A stretch of DNA of 64,000 bases. It comes from Streptosporangium carneum (GTDB lineage: Bacteria; Actinomycetota; Actinomycetes; Streptosporangiales; Streptosporangiaceae). The position numbers and the translations under genes are program-made. Location of the stretch: positions 372,001 to 436,000 of the forward strand of contig NZ_BSEV01000003.1 of assembly GCF_027922005.1 (NCBI RefSeq). Direction: 5' to 3'. Below are positions 16,711 through 25,572 of the stretch, piece by piece (positions within the stretch are counted from its first letter, which is position 1; the number at the start of each line of letters is the position of its first letter). Under the pieces are notes generated by a model. It was not told where the DNA came from, searched no databases, and worked only from the letters and a program-made list of their open reading frames with translations.

Positions 16711-17555
16711 TGACCCTCGACCCCAAGGACATCGCCCGCACCGTCCAGACCGACGACTGGAAACTCCGCTACTACGAGGCGGGCTCCGGCCACCCGGTCG
16801 TCCTGCTGCACGGCAGCGGGCCCGGCGCGACCGGGTGGAGCAACTTCGCCGGCAACATCGAGGCGCTGGCCGAGCACTTCCACGTGTACGCCGTCGACAT
16901 GCCCGGCTGGGGTGAGTCGGACCCCGCGACCGTCGACCGGCTCGACCACGTGGAGGCGGCGATCCAGTTCCTGGACGCCCTAGGCATCGACAGGGCCGCG
17001 TTCGTCGGCAACTCGATGGGCGGTCAGACCTCGCTGCGGCTGGCCACCGAGCACCCCGACCGGATCTCGCACCTGATCACCATGGGGCCGCCGGTCGGCC
17101 GGACGCCCACGCTCTTCGGTCCCGGCGGCGGCCCGTCGGAGGGCCTCAAGGTGCTGATCGAGGCGTACCGCGACGCGAGCCCGGAGAACATGCGCCGGCT
17201 CGTCGAGATCATGGTCTACGACAAGGCCCGGTTCGCCACCCCCGAACTGTGCCAGGCGCGTTCTGACGCCGCGCTCGCCCGTCCGGACCATCTGCGCAAC
17301 TACGTGGACGGCCTGCCGAAGGGCGCGCCGCTGCCGAAGTGGGTCAAGCCGGAGCTGCTGCCGACGATCCAGGTGCCGACCCTGCTCATCCACGGCCGCG
17401 ACGACCGCGTCGTGTCGTTCGAGACCTCGCTGTACCTGCTGGCGAACATCCCGGACAGCCGTCTGGTGCTGCTCAACCGCTGCGGGCACTGGGCGATGAT
17501 CGAGCACGCCGACGAGTTCAACCGGCTGGTCGTCGACTTCGTCGCGAACAACTGA
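16710..17555 (+). CDS. Meta-cleavage product hydrolase (alpha/beta hydrolase, MhpC/BphD-like)
   Basis: 281 residues. Oxyanion motif LLHGSGPGATGWSNF (about 31-45), nucleophile elbow GNSMGG (about 98-103, Ser in the middle), acid HGRDDRVV (about 230) and catalytic His in RCGHWAMIEH (about 258). This is the C-C hydrolase that splits the ring-opened dienoate from the extradiol dioxygenase. ATG 16710 overlaps the preceding TGA (TGATG). The later steps of the lower pathway (hydratase, aldolase, dehydrogenase) are not in the window. Confidence 0.92.
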   Translation: MTLDPKDIARTVQTDDWKLRYYEAGSGHPVVLLHGSGPGATGWSNFAGNIEALAEHFHVYAVDMPGWGESDPATVDRLDHVEAAIQFLDALGIDRAAFVGNSMGGQTSLRLATEHPDRISHLITMGPPVGRTPTLFGPGGGPSEGLKVLIEAYRDASPENMRRLVEIMVYDKARFATPELCQARSDAALARPDHLRNYVDGLPKGAPLPKWVKPELLPTIQVPTLLIHGRDDRVVSFETSLYLLANIPDSRLVLLNRCGHWAMIEHADEFNRLVVDFVANN

Positions 17556-17582
17556 TCCGGCGGATCAGGTCCGGTAGGTCGC

Positions 17583-17624
17583 CGAGCACGGCGAGGAGGG
17601 CGATTCCCGCCTCGCCGTGCTCCG
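17583..17624. terminator. Hairpin terminator, also a dispersed repeat (copy A)
   Basis: 13-bp arms GAGCACGGCGAGG (17584-17596) and CCTCGCCGTGCTC (17610-17622). Nearly the same 42-bp sequence, loop included, recurs at 27625-27665. It ends the meta-cleavage operon. Confidence 0.75.
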
Positions 17625-17758
17625 AAAGATCTCTCACTCCAGGGCGACTCGCACCCGCTCGGCAAAGTCGACGTACTGACAGTTCTAGGCCTCACACGGC
17701 GGCCGGAAGCACCGATGTACGCCGACCTGCTTGGGCTTCCGGAAAGGCGGACGACTGC

Positions 17759-17790
17759 TCGGGACGGCCCCCGAAGGGGCGCCGTCCCGA
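17759..17790. terminator. Hairpin downstream of the DUF6461 gene
   Basis: Arms TCGGGACGGC and GCCGTCCCGA with an inner CCCC-GAA-GGGG stem. Probable terminator for the minus-strand gene ending at 17862. Confidence 0.6.
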
Positions 17791-17861
17791 AGTCCGTCAG
17801 CCGTTGAGAGTGGTTGAATACAGCCGCCGTGATCTGTGCGATCGTGTCCGATCAGGCTGGG

Positions 17862-18482
17862 TCACCCGACCTCGCCTTCCGGAATCACGTAAAGAGTGTG
17901 GGCCGCATCCAACCATCTCTTGTTGATTTCCACTCCGGTGACCCGCCCGATGAGCGTCAACGCCGAGGTGATGCTCTCGGCCACTTCAACGGGGCCTTCA
18001 TCCCCGATCTGATCATCACCGAGATGGAAACGCAGCCCGGTCATGTACGAATCCAGCGCGTCTGGAACCACACCGAGGCGCACATTTGGATTTGTGATCT
18101 TGAATTGGGTGACGATCACCCCGTCGATCGCGTAGGTGAGAGAGCCCGGACCTCCTGGGCTCCACCCCATACCGATGACTTTAACGCCGTCGCCGGAGAT
18201 TGATTTCAGCGCGGCGTCGCTCGCGCACAGACGGTCTCCTATCACGGCGATCCATGCGCCAGCCTTTCCCACGAAGATCGCCCGATCGCCGTAGGCATGC
18301 ATGGTGATGCCAGCGCAGTCGGCGAATGTTGCCGCGGTGGCCGATCCCAGATCGGCACCCAGGCGGCGCGCCACCTCCTGCTTGTCGAGCCCCTGACACC
18401 AGACCGCGTAGAAGGCAGGGAGCGGGTCTTCCGCCTCATCATAGGAGCACAGTAGGTCATATATGTGATCGCGACCGGTCAT
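17862..18482 (-). CDS. DUF6461-like protein, candidate immunity partner
   Basis: 206 residues, soluble, no signal peptide. Features such as YAVWCQGLDKQEVARRLGAD (about 25-44), ITMHAYGDRAIFVGKAGAW and VIGMGWSPGGPGSLTYAIDG resemble the actinobacterial DUF6461 family (recognised from memory). ATG 18482 has AAGGA at nine-base spacing, whereas ATG 18491 directly abuts it, so I use the inner start. It follows the giant secreted nuclease-type protein on the same strand after 46 bp that hold a terminator. An immunity role is inferred from this toxin-then-small-cytoplasmic-protein order. Codon use is less G/C-biased than in the flanking catabolic genes. Confidence 0.75.
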   Translation of the reverse strand: MTGRDHIYDLLCSYDEAEDPLPAFYAVWCQGLDKQEVARRLGADLGSATAATFADCAGITMHAYGDRAIFVGKAGAWIAVIGDRLCASDAALKSISGDGVKVIGMGWSPGGPGSLTYAIDGVIVTQFKITNPNVRLGVVPDALDSYMTGLRFHLGDDQIGDEGPVEVAESITSALTLIGRVTGVEINKRWLDAAHTLYVIPEGEVG

Positions 18483-18497
18483 TAAATTCATTCCTTA

Positions 18498-18528
18498 AAG
18501 AAAAACCGCCCGGCAGTGCGCCGGGCGG
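18498..18528 (-). terminator. Rho-independent terminator of the giant gene
   Basis: On the minus strand, CCGCCCGG and CCGGGCGG arms (18528-18506, 7-nt loop) are followed by TTTTTCTTT. It is a textbook intrinsic terminator lying 10 bp past the giant gene stop. Downstream DUF6461 expression would need read-through or its own promoter. Confidence 0.85.
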
Positions 18529-18537
18529 CAGATCTGC

Positions 18538-21500
18538 TTACGGCTGGACGGAGACCCAGAAGTGGTTTCCGCCGCCCACTCTATATCGCGCGAAGAAGAC
18601 GGCGCGATGCCATCCTTCGCTCGAGTTGTGACTGGCGTCGAGGGCAAGGATTGAGTAGTTTCCGTCTCCCTTTCCTGCGCCTTCGCCCGTCACCGCGAAC
18701 GGATACTCATCGCATTCCTTGTTCTGCTGCGAGGCGTTCGGGAAATCCAGCGCACAGATGCGATCCTTTTCGGCCACGTTCTTCGAATACCACGTCCTAC
18801 CGTCGGGGGCCTTCGCCCCACTGTAGAGCCGCCTCAGCCACGTGTGCTGGTCACTGCCGCGCTGTGCGTTCCAGTTGCCCGGGATGACCTTGGACGGGTT
18901 GGTCTTCGTGGGCTTAGTGAGATCAGGTGTGGTGAAAGCCATGTTCACGTGCTTCGCCACCTCGCCCATTCTGGGATGGCTCATGCTCATGGTGTAGACG
19001 CGTGCAGCCTTGGGGATGATGCAGGCCCCCTTGTAGTTGACGACCTTCTCCGGAGGAGTGTTCGGGAGAGGATTTCCAGGCCCGAACTTTTTGCTGTCGC
19101 ACTTGACAGTGAGAGCGTTATCCCTTTTGAGGATGCTGGTCGTCCCGGCGGCGACCTTCCTATCCCACAGCGGGATGTGAGTGCTGGTGCCGCCACCATC
19201 CTGGAACACGGTCGGCAGGTTAACCCAAGGGCGAATACTGCAAGCCTGTCCGCGCCCGAAGTCCTGAGTGGGATAGGACTCGAACGAGTAGAACAGGGAT
19301 CCGACCTCGTCCCAGTCGCTCATCTTCTCCGTTTTGTTCTGGCCGAACCTGGTCAAACACGTGGAACTGGGCTCACCTGCGGTGGGGGTGACTTCCAGAG
19401 TCATCTTGTGCAGGCCGTTGAGGCTGAAGATGGGGTCGTAGTCGATCTCGTCGATGGCCATCCACATCGAGATGTCGCGAGGCTGCTGTCCCGTGACGCC
19501 GTCCTTGCTCGGCACCACACCATTTCCATCTTTGTTGCCCAGATAGGTGTTCACCACCATGGTGCTGCGGAACCGTATGTCGTACATCGCATCCGACATC
19601 TTGACCGTCTTACCGTCCGAGAAGGTGCTAACTCGCTTCTTCCGCGTGCCCGACGGGTCGCTCTCGTCGGGTGCCCACTGGCTGACGAAGTGCCAGGCGA
19701 CTATGCAGCCGCTGTATGGGCGAACCGCCGTCCACACGGTGTCGTCGTCCTTGGGGGATTCTTTTTTGGCCTCCTCCCGGCAGCTGTTGATCGTGTAGTG
19801 ATCGTAGTTGAAGTAAGGAAAGGGGTCGGGATTGTCCGCCGTGGTCACCGGGCCGTTCACGACAGCGGAGCCGCTGCGCGTGGCGACCGCCGCCTCGCCG
19901 TTTGCGAGCCCCGCCAACGTGCGAATCTGGACGGGCGACAACGCCGCCTGATGGATCTGGGTGTCGTCGAGATCGCCTCGCATGCTCGTGCCAAGCGTCA
20001 GTGAGGTGTTCGCGTTCCAGGCGGAGAGACTGATCGGCTCCGACTTGACCAAGGTGCCGTTGAGGTAGAGCGCGGCGGTCTTGGCAGAGGCATCGTAGAC
20101 CCCGGCGAGGTGGAACCACTCGTTGACCGGTGGTTCGACGTCGGACAGCGCGCCCTCGATCGTCGCATCAGCGGTGTCGGCGCTGGTGAAGGTGAACACC
20201 AGTCCACGGTCGGGGGTGTTGCCCAGCCGGAAGGGCGCCTGGTGGGTGCCCCTCTGCTCAAGGACGGTGTAGTCACCGTCCTTGTCGCTCCATCGCAGCC
20301 AGGCGGCGGCGGTGAAGCTCTCATCGGTGCGGATCACCGGTCCGGTGGTCTGGGCCAGGGGCTCCTCGCCGGGCTGGGTGACGTCGACGGTGACCTGCTG
20401 CCAGCCCGACCAGGCCGAAGTGGCCTGTCCGGTGACCGCGCGGGCCCGCCAGCGCACCTTCCACCCATCGGTCAGTTCCCCGGCCGGAACCGTCAGGCTG
20501 GCCTGGGTGCCGGAGGCGACGTTGTCGACGCCGCCGGTCCAGATCTGGCCGCTGCCCTGCCCGGCCGGGGCGGTGGGGTCGTGCTCGATCTCGACCTCGG
20601 CGCGCAGCGCCTGGCCGGTCGGGTGGGTGACGGTGGCCTTCAGCGCCGGGGTGAGCGTGGTGGTCACCGTGACGTTGTCCACCACCTTGGACGGGGTGAT
20701 CGTGAGCCCCTGCACGGTGGGCTTGGGCACCTCGACGGTGAGCACCTGCCAGTCCGACCAGGCCGAGGCGGCGGTGGCCGAGACCGCGCGGGCCCGCCAG
20801 CGCACCTTCCAGCCGTCGGTCAGCGTGTTCGCCGGGACGGCGAGGCTGGCCTGGGTTCCGGCCGGGACGTTGTCGGCGTTTCCGGCCCAGATCTGGCCGG
20901 TGCCCTGCCCGGCCGGGGCGGTGGGGTCGTGCTCGAGTTCGGCCTCGGCGCGTAGCGCGCCGCCGGCCGGGTCGCTCACCTGCGCCAGCAGCGCGGGGGT
21001 GAGGCTGGAGGTGACGGTGGTGCCGTTCACCTGCTCAGAGGGGGTGACCTGCAGCGCGCCCACGGCCGGTTCGGAGACCGGGTCCGGCAGGTCGACGGTC
21101 AAGGCCTGCCAGGGCGACCAGGGCGAGCCGACGGTGGTGGCGGTGTTGACCGCGCGGGTCCGCCAGCGCACCTTCCAGCCGTCGGTCAGCTTGGCCGCCG
21201 GGACGGTCAGGCTGGCCTGGGTGCCGGAGGCGACGTTGTCGACGCTCCCGGTCCAGATCTGGCCGCTGCCCTGCCCGGTGGCAGTGGGGTCGTGTTCGAC
21301 CTCGACCTCGGCCCGCAAGGGCTGGGCGGCCGGGTCGGTGACCGTGGTGTGCAGGGCCGGGGTCAGGCTGGTGGTCACCGTGGTGCCGTTCACCTGCTGG
21401 GACGGGGTGACCTGGAAGGCGTCGACCGTGGGGTTGGGCACGTCCACGGTCGCGCTCTGCCAGGCCGACCACGCCGAGGTGGTCGCGGCGGTGGTGTTGG

Positions 21501-24500
21501 CCGCGCGGGCCCGCCAGCGCACCTTCCAGCCGTCGGCCAGCTTGGCGGCCGGGACGGTGACCGTGGCCGGGCCGCCGGAGGTGACCGCGGCCGAGGTGGC
21601 GGTCCAGATCTGGCCGGTGCCCTGCCCGGTGGGGGCGGCCGGGTCGTGCTCGATCTCGAACTGCCCGGTCAGGCTTCCGGGCGCGGTGTCGGCGACGGTC
21701 GCGGCCAGTTGCGGGGTGAGCGAGGTGACCGTGGTGGTGCCGCCGGCGCTCTGGGCCGGGGTGACGGTCAGGTTGCTGACGGCGGGGGCCGAGGCCGGGC
21801 CGCTGGTGGTGACGGTCAGCAGCGGCGGGGCGGCGTAGTCGGTGTCCTCCGAAGCGGTGAACACCCGGTAGTTGTCGGCGGTGTTGGCCTCGTTGGGGTG
21901 CTGCAGCACCACGCCGTGGTTGGCCGCGCCCGCCGCCCAGTCCTGGGCGATGCCGGTGACGGTCCACTGCATGCGGGCCACCCCGCAGTCCTGACTGAAG
22001 GCCTGGCGGTTGGTCTGGGCGTCCTCGGTGGTGGAGGCGGGTTTGTTGGCCCAGTGCAGGTTGTTGGCATCCCACGCGCCGGTCACCCGCCGCGCCTGGA
22101 CGCCCGCGCCGACCTGGGTGCCGCAGGAGGGGGAGTCGATGTTGTTCAACGACAGCTTGGCGTCGGTCACCGTGGAGCCGGTCAGGCTCGCGGTGTCGAA
22201 GCGCAGGTAGACCCGCGACAGGAACATCCCGCCCATCCGGCCGGCCATCAGGTACTGGCTGGTCGGGTCGGCGGGCATGTCGGCGTCGTTGCTGTCGGCC
22301 AGTTCCACGTCGTGGTTGAACGGCAGCGTGGTGGTCGGGTCGATCCGCACCGGGTAGACGGTGGCCGGGTCGGTCAGGAACGCCTGGTCGGGCTTGAGCA
22401 CCAGCTCGGTGCGGCCGTCCTTGACCACCACCTCGGTGGCGATCTTCGAGTGGCGGGTCGTGGAGCGCTTGCCCTTGACCAGCCGGCCGCGGGCGTCGGC
22501 GTCCCACATCACCGGCTGCGGCGCCGACGCCACCAGCTTGCCGGCCTTGCCCTTGGCCTTGTCCTTGCCGGTCGCGCTGTCGGTGAGCAGCAGCCGTCCG
22601 CCCTTGCCCTTGGACAGTGTCAGACCGCCGGTGTCCACGCCGATGCGCACCTCCAGCGGCTGGGCGGGCCGCTCGCGCAGCACCACGTCGTGCCGGAACC
22701 CGGTCGGCAGCACGGTGACCACCAGGTCCGCGCCCTTGCCGGCCGCGTCGGTGTAGGTGGCCACGTTGCCTTTGACCGTCGGCTTGGGCAGCGCGGCCGG
22801 CCAGGTCAGCGCGTATCGCCGCCCGTCGGCGGTCATCTTCACGAACGCGCCGGTGCCGCCGGTGGAGACCTCCACGTCGATCTCGGCGTCGATCGCCTTG
22901 GGCTTGAGCGTCCCACCCTGCTCGGCCAAAGCGGTGTCGATCGGCACCCACTTACCGTTCTGCTGGGTGCGCACCGGACCCGCGGCGATCTCGGTAGTGA
23001 ACGTCTTCCCGTCCGGCTGGGCATACGTAATGCTGGTCTCGTTTGTCTCGCCGATGACGACGATCTCCTTGCCCTGACGGGCGGCCTCCTTCGAGGCGAA
23101 GGTACGCGCCTGCGAGGATGTGTTCGATAGGGCGCTTCCGGTTCGTCCAGTAGTCCACTCCGCCGTGTCGTTCAGGGCTGCATGACGACCGTGGGCTGAA
23201 GAGTCGTTTGCGACACGACCGGAGTTCTCGTCGAAGGCCCAGCGGGCGGCGGGCTCTGACTTCGTCACGAACGACCAGGTGTGCGTGGGCATCCGATTGC
23301 CGTAGGCGTCCACGGCCTTCGACGCGGTGGCGGTGTAGAGGACACCGGAGAGCAGTTCCTGCGCAGGTGTGAACGTCGCGACCTTCTTCGCCGCATCCAT
23401 GTCGACGGTCGTCGCGATCACCGTGCCAACGGGGTCACGCAGCGACAGGCCGGCATCCCATACCGGCTCACTGAACGTCAGCGTGATCTTGGTATCAAGG
23501 GGGACGCCCTGTTCACCCTCGAAGGGGGAATTGGCGACGACAACAGGCACAGTGACGTCTTCTGGCATATCCTCGAGCGTCACGTCAGGGTTGGTGTAAT
23601 CGGCCTCGCCGGCCTCGTCCGGCAGTGGCTGGAGAAGATCGGCTCCGATGCCGTACGACTGTTCTGGCTCCTGCTCCAGCACCGCCAACTGCGCCTCGGA
23701 CACGCCGGGCAGGCTGGTCGACGTCTCCGTCTTCACCGCCATAGCGCGGGCTTCCTCGTAAGTGGGCGGCGTCGCTCTTAACGGGCCCCGATACGTGTAG
23801 TGAATGGTCTCGACCTCTGGCAGTGCCGGAGGTTTGAAGTCCACGGTGAGGATAGGCGGGTGGAGTTGCCCCTTACAGGCCTCCAGCGGCGACGTCGTGC
23901 AGCCGCCGGCGTCCTCGGAACGGTAGCGCCGCCAGTTTCGCAACTCGGATTCGTTGCCCGCGGTGAGCTGGATGCCGTAGTTGGTGGCGCCGTCGACCCA
24001 GGCCTGGACGATCCCGTTGATCGAGTGGGTCAGGTCCCAGGCGTAGTTCATGGAGCCGGAGCAGTCTTCGCTGTAGGCGCCGTACTCAGTGTCCGCGCCC
24101 ACACCGGTGACGGACGGCTGGCTGTTCCAGCTCAGCGTCAGGTCATCCCAGGCGGAGGTGATCTGCCGCGCGGTGATGCCGGAGCCGACCGATATCCCGC
24201 AGTCGTTGGACTGGTAGTTCCACAGGACCAGGTCGGCGTTCTCCACCGTGCTGCCCGCGAACTCGGCCGGGATGTCGGGGAACTGCAGATAGCCGCGCCA
24301 ACGCTTGGCGACGCTGCTGGCGTAGGACTTGCCGACCACGATCTGGTCCTGGGCGTGGGTGTCCCAGCTGTCCTGGTAGTCGACGTCGTTGATCCAGGTG
24401 TCCATGGCGCTGCCGGGGCGCTGCCACTGGCCGGTATGGCCCTCCCACCAGTCGGACGCCGCGGCGGTCATCGTCACCGGGTACGTCGTCGCCGGATCGG

Positions 24501-25383
24501 CCAGGAACGCGGCGTCCGGCGTGAACACCAGGGTCTTGCCGTCCTCGGCGAGCGCGACGGCGGCCTCGCCGATCTTGCCCACCTCCAGCGGGGCACCCGT
24601 GTCGGCGGCCTTGGCGTCCTGCAGCAGGGTCGGCCGCACCTCGGTCAGGATCTTGCCGTCCTTGCCCGCGATGGCAGGCCGGCCCGCGGCGTCCTTTTTG
24701 AAGGACGTGCCCTGGGGCAGGTCGACCGGAACCCGGAAAGTGACCGGACCGGTGGGCCGTTCGGCGATGGTGATCTGCTGCCGGAACCCGGTGGGGTTGG
24801 CGGTCACCACCAGGTCGCGGCCCTTGCCGTAGGCGTCCGGGTAGGTGGCGGTGCTGCCCTTCAGCCGGGGTTTGGGCAGCTCCGACGGCGTGGTGATCTT
24901 CGCCGTGGCGTCGGCCGCCCGGTTTTTGAGCAGCGTCTTGTCGCGGCCGGCGGACAGGACGAGGTCGCCCTTGGTCGCCTTGGGTTTGATGGCGCCGTTC
25001 ACCTCGACGAGGGTGGTGTCGATCGGCATGAAGCCTTTGCCGTCGGCGTTCTTGATGCGGATCGGCTGGGTGTGCAGCTCCATCCGGAGCGTTTTGCCAT
25101 CGGGGTTGGCGTAGTAGGTGGCGCTCTCTGAGCGCAGCGACTCGATCTCGACGCGCCGTTTGTCCTTCTTGGCCTGCGCCAGCGCCTTGCCAGTGGGAGT
25201 GGCGGGAGCGTTCAGCGGCGACGCCGTGGGGCTGAGAGGCGGCGTGGGGGTGGAAGGGGGCGTGGGTTCCTGGGCGAGCGCGGGCACGCTCAGGAGCGAC
25301 AGGGGCAGCGTCAGAGCCGCGATCATAGCGGCGCGACGGCGCGTCCGGACGGTTAGGCCGGACGCTATGAGTGATGTGTTCAC
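18538..25383 (-). CDS. Giant secreted mosaic protein: DNRLRE-like modules, split LamG, repeats, C-terminal NucA/NucB-type nuclease
   Basis: 2281 residues. Signal peptide (1-37, cut after VPALA). First leader plus DNRLRE-like module about 50-500, with a Pro-rich stretch before it. Bacterial Ig-like (SbsA type) domain about 620-710. A LamG N-terminal half starts near 715 and stops at about 759, where a second leader plus DNRLRE-like module (to about 1195) and four repeats of 116-122 residues are inserted. LamG resumes near 1676 (AQTTGPVIRTDESFTAAAWL). A pretoxin-like region follows, and the final about 75 residues contain CDEYPFA (2224-2230) and HFWV, the NucA/NucB deoxyribonuclease pattern. 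GTG 25383 has AAAGG five bases before it. Extracellular DNase or antibacterial toxin is inferred. Confidence 0.85.
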   Translation of the reverse strand: MNTSLIASGLTVRTRRRAAMIAALTLPLSLLSVPALAQEPTPPSTPTPPLSPTASPLNAPATPTGKALAQAKKDKRRVEIESLRSESATYYANPDGKTLRMELHTQPIRIKNADGKGFMPIDTTLVEVNGAIKPKATKGDLVLSAGRDKTLLKNRAADATAKITTPSELPKPRLKGSTATYPDAYGKGRDLVVTANPTGFRQQITIAERPTGPVTFRVPVDLPQGTSFKKDAAGRPAIAGKDGKILTEVRPTLLQDAKAADTGAPLEVGKIGEAAVALAEDGKTLVFTPDAAFLADPATTYPVTMTAAASDWWEGHTGQWQRPGSAMDTWINDVDYQDSWDTHAQDQIVVGKSYASSVAKRWRGYLQFPDIPAEFAGSTVENADLVLWNYQSNDCGISVGSGITARQITSAWDDLTLSWNSQPSVTGVGADTEYGAYSEDCSGSMNYAWDLTHSINGIVQAWVDGATNYGIQLTAGNESELRNWRRYRSEDAGGCTTSPLEACKGQLHPPILTVDFKPPALPEVETIHYTYRGPLRATPPTYEEARAMAVKTETSTSLPGVSEAQLAVLEQEPEQSYGIGADLLQPLPDEAGEADYTNPDVTLEDMPEDVTVPVVVANSPFEGEQGVPLDTKITLTFSEPVWDAGLSLRDPVGTVIATTVDMDAAKKVATFTPAQELLSGVLYTATASKAVDAYGNRMPTHTWSFVTKSEPAARWAFDENSGRVANDSSAHGRHAALNDTAEWTTGRTGSALSNTSSQARTFASKEAARQGKEIVVIGETNETSITYAQPDGKTFTTEIAAGPVRTQQNGKWVPIDTALAEQGGTLKPKAIDAEIDVEVSTGGTGAFVKMTADGRRYALTWPAALPKPTVKGNVATYTDAAGKGADLVVTVLPTGFRHDVVLRERPAQPLEVRIGVDTGGLTLSKGKGGRLLLTDSATGKDKAKGKAGKLVASAPQPVMWDADARGRLVKGKRSTTRHSKIATEVVVKDGRTELVLKPDQAFLTDPATVYPVRIDPTTTLPFNHDVELADSNDADMPADPTSQYLMAGRMGGMFLSRVYLRFDTASLTGSTVTDAKLSLNNIDSPSCGTQVGAGVQARRVTGAWDANNLHWANKPASTTEDAQTNRQAFSQDCGVARMQWTVTGIAQDWAAGAANHGVVLQHPNEANTADNYRVFTASEDTDYAAPPLLTVTTSGPASAPAVSNLTVTPAQSAGGTTTVTSLTPQLAATVADTAPGSLTGQFEIEHDPAAPTGQGTGQIWTATSAAVTSGGPATVTVPAAKLADGWKVRWRARAANTTAATTSAWSAWQSATVDVPNPTVDAFQVTPSQQVNGTTVTTSLTPALHTTVTDPAAQPLRAEVEVEHDPTATGQGSGQIWTGSVDNVASGTQASLTVPAAKLTDGWKVRWRTRAVNTATTVGSPWSPWQALTVDLPDPVSEPAVGALQVTPSEQVNGTTVTSSLTPALLAQVSDPAGGALRAEAELEHDPTAPAGQGTGQIWAGNADNVPAGTQASLAVPANTLTDGWKVRWRARAVSATAASAWSDWQVLTVEVPKPTVQGLTITPSKVVDNVTVTTTLTPALKATVTHPTGQALRAEVEIEHDPTAPAGQGSGQIWTGGVDNVASGTQASLTVPAGELTDGWKVRWRARAVTGQATSAWSGWQQVTVDVTQPGEEPLAQTTGPVIRTDESFTAAAWLRWSDKDGDYTVLEQRGTHQAPFRLGNTPDRGLVFTFTSADTADATIEGALSDVEPPVNEWFHLAGVYDASAKTAALYLNGTLVKSEPISLSAWNANTSLTLGTSMRGDLDDTQIHQAALSPVQIRTLAGLANGEAAVATRSGSAVVNGPVTTADNPDPFPYFNYDHYTINSCREEAKKESPKDDDTVWTAVRPYSGCIVAWHFVSQWAPDESDPSGTRKKRVSTFSDGKTVKMSDAMYDIRFRSTMVVNTYLGNKDGNGVVPSKDGVTGQQPRDISMWMAIDEIDYDPIFSLNGLHKMTLEVTPTAGEPSSTCLTRFGQNKTEKMSDWDEVGSLFYSFESYPTQDFGRGQACSIRPWVNLPTVFQDGGGTSTHIPLWDRKVAAGTTSILKRDNALTVKCDSKKFGPGNPLPNTPPEKVVNYKGACIIPKAARVYTMSMSHPRMGEVAKHVNMAFTTPDLTKPTKTNPSKVIPGNWNAQRGSDQHTWLRRLYSGAKAPDGRTWYSKNVAEKDRICALDFPNASQQNKECDEYPFAVTGEGAGKGDGNYSILALDASHNSSEGWHRAVFFARYRVGGGNHFWVSVQP
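20356..23108. other. 2.75-kb block inserted within the LamG domain
   Basis: Boundaries estimated from protein: the LamG start ends at TGSALSNTSSQ (near 23108) and LamG continues at AQTTGPVIRTDE (near 20356). In between lies a block that starts like the mature N-terminus of the same protein (PDGKTF, then WVPIDTALAEQ versus FMPIDTTLVEV). It is in frame. Confidence 0.6.
20380..21790. repeat. Four tandem repeats of about 350 bp
   Basis: The segment encoding DGWKVRWRARAV occurs four times, its CGCACCTT core ending at 20460, 20808, 21174 and 21525 (spacings 348, 366 and 351). Each unit encodes a fibronectin-like domain of 116-122 residues with EHDPTAPAGQG and GQIWTG motifs. Confidence 0.9.
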
Positions 25384-25415
25384 TCCAGCCTTTCGAACAG
25401 GTGTACTAAAGCAGA

Positions 25416-25438
25416 GTGATCATCACATATGATGTGAT
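25416..25438. promoter_or_regulatory. Overlapping palindromes before the giant gene
   Basis: GTGAT-C-ATCAC (25416-25426) overlaps ATCACAT-ATG-ATGTGAT (25422-25438), both perfect. They lie 33-55 bp before the GTG start, a typical operator position; no regulator gene is adjacent. Confidence 0.55.
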
Positions 25439-25572
25439 CTATAGTAAAGATCGGTTTCAGTAACGGGAAAGGCGGGTTCCGTGAGCGCCGGGACCGGCGC
25501 CACCCCCTACCGATACGCCACCGGTGAGCACGGCTGGACTGAAGGCCTCACCTGCGCCGACCGGACGGGGCC

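Larger units (their letters stand above)
17556..17861. other. Intergenic region between convergent genes
   Basis: No gene. It contains two strong hairpins (17583-17624 and 17759-17790, listed separately), one for each converging gene. Base composition drops towards the right, where the toxin-like island begins. Confidence 0.7.

Noticed and set aside
18326..18631. Plus-strand ORFs around the DUF6461 start
   Set aside because: They span the terminator and the antisense of two genes, with no ribosome binding site or recognisable protein.
20380..21790. Repeats as a possible CRISPR or mobile element
   Set aside because: They are about 350-bp coding repeats for fibronectin-like domains inside one open frame.
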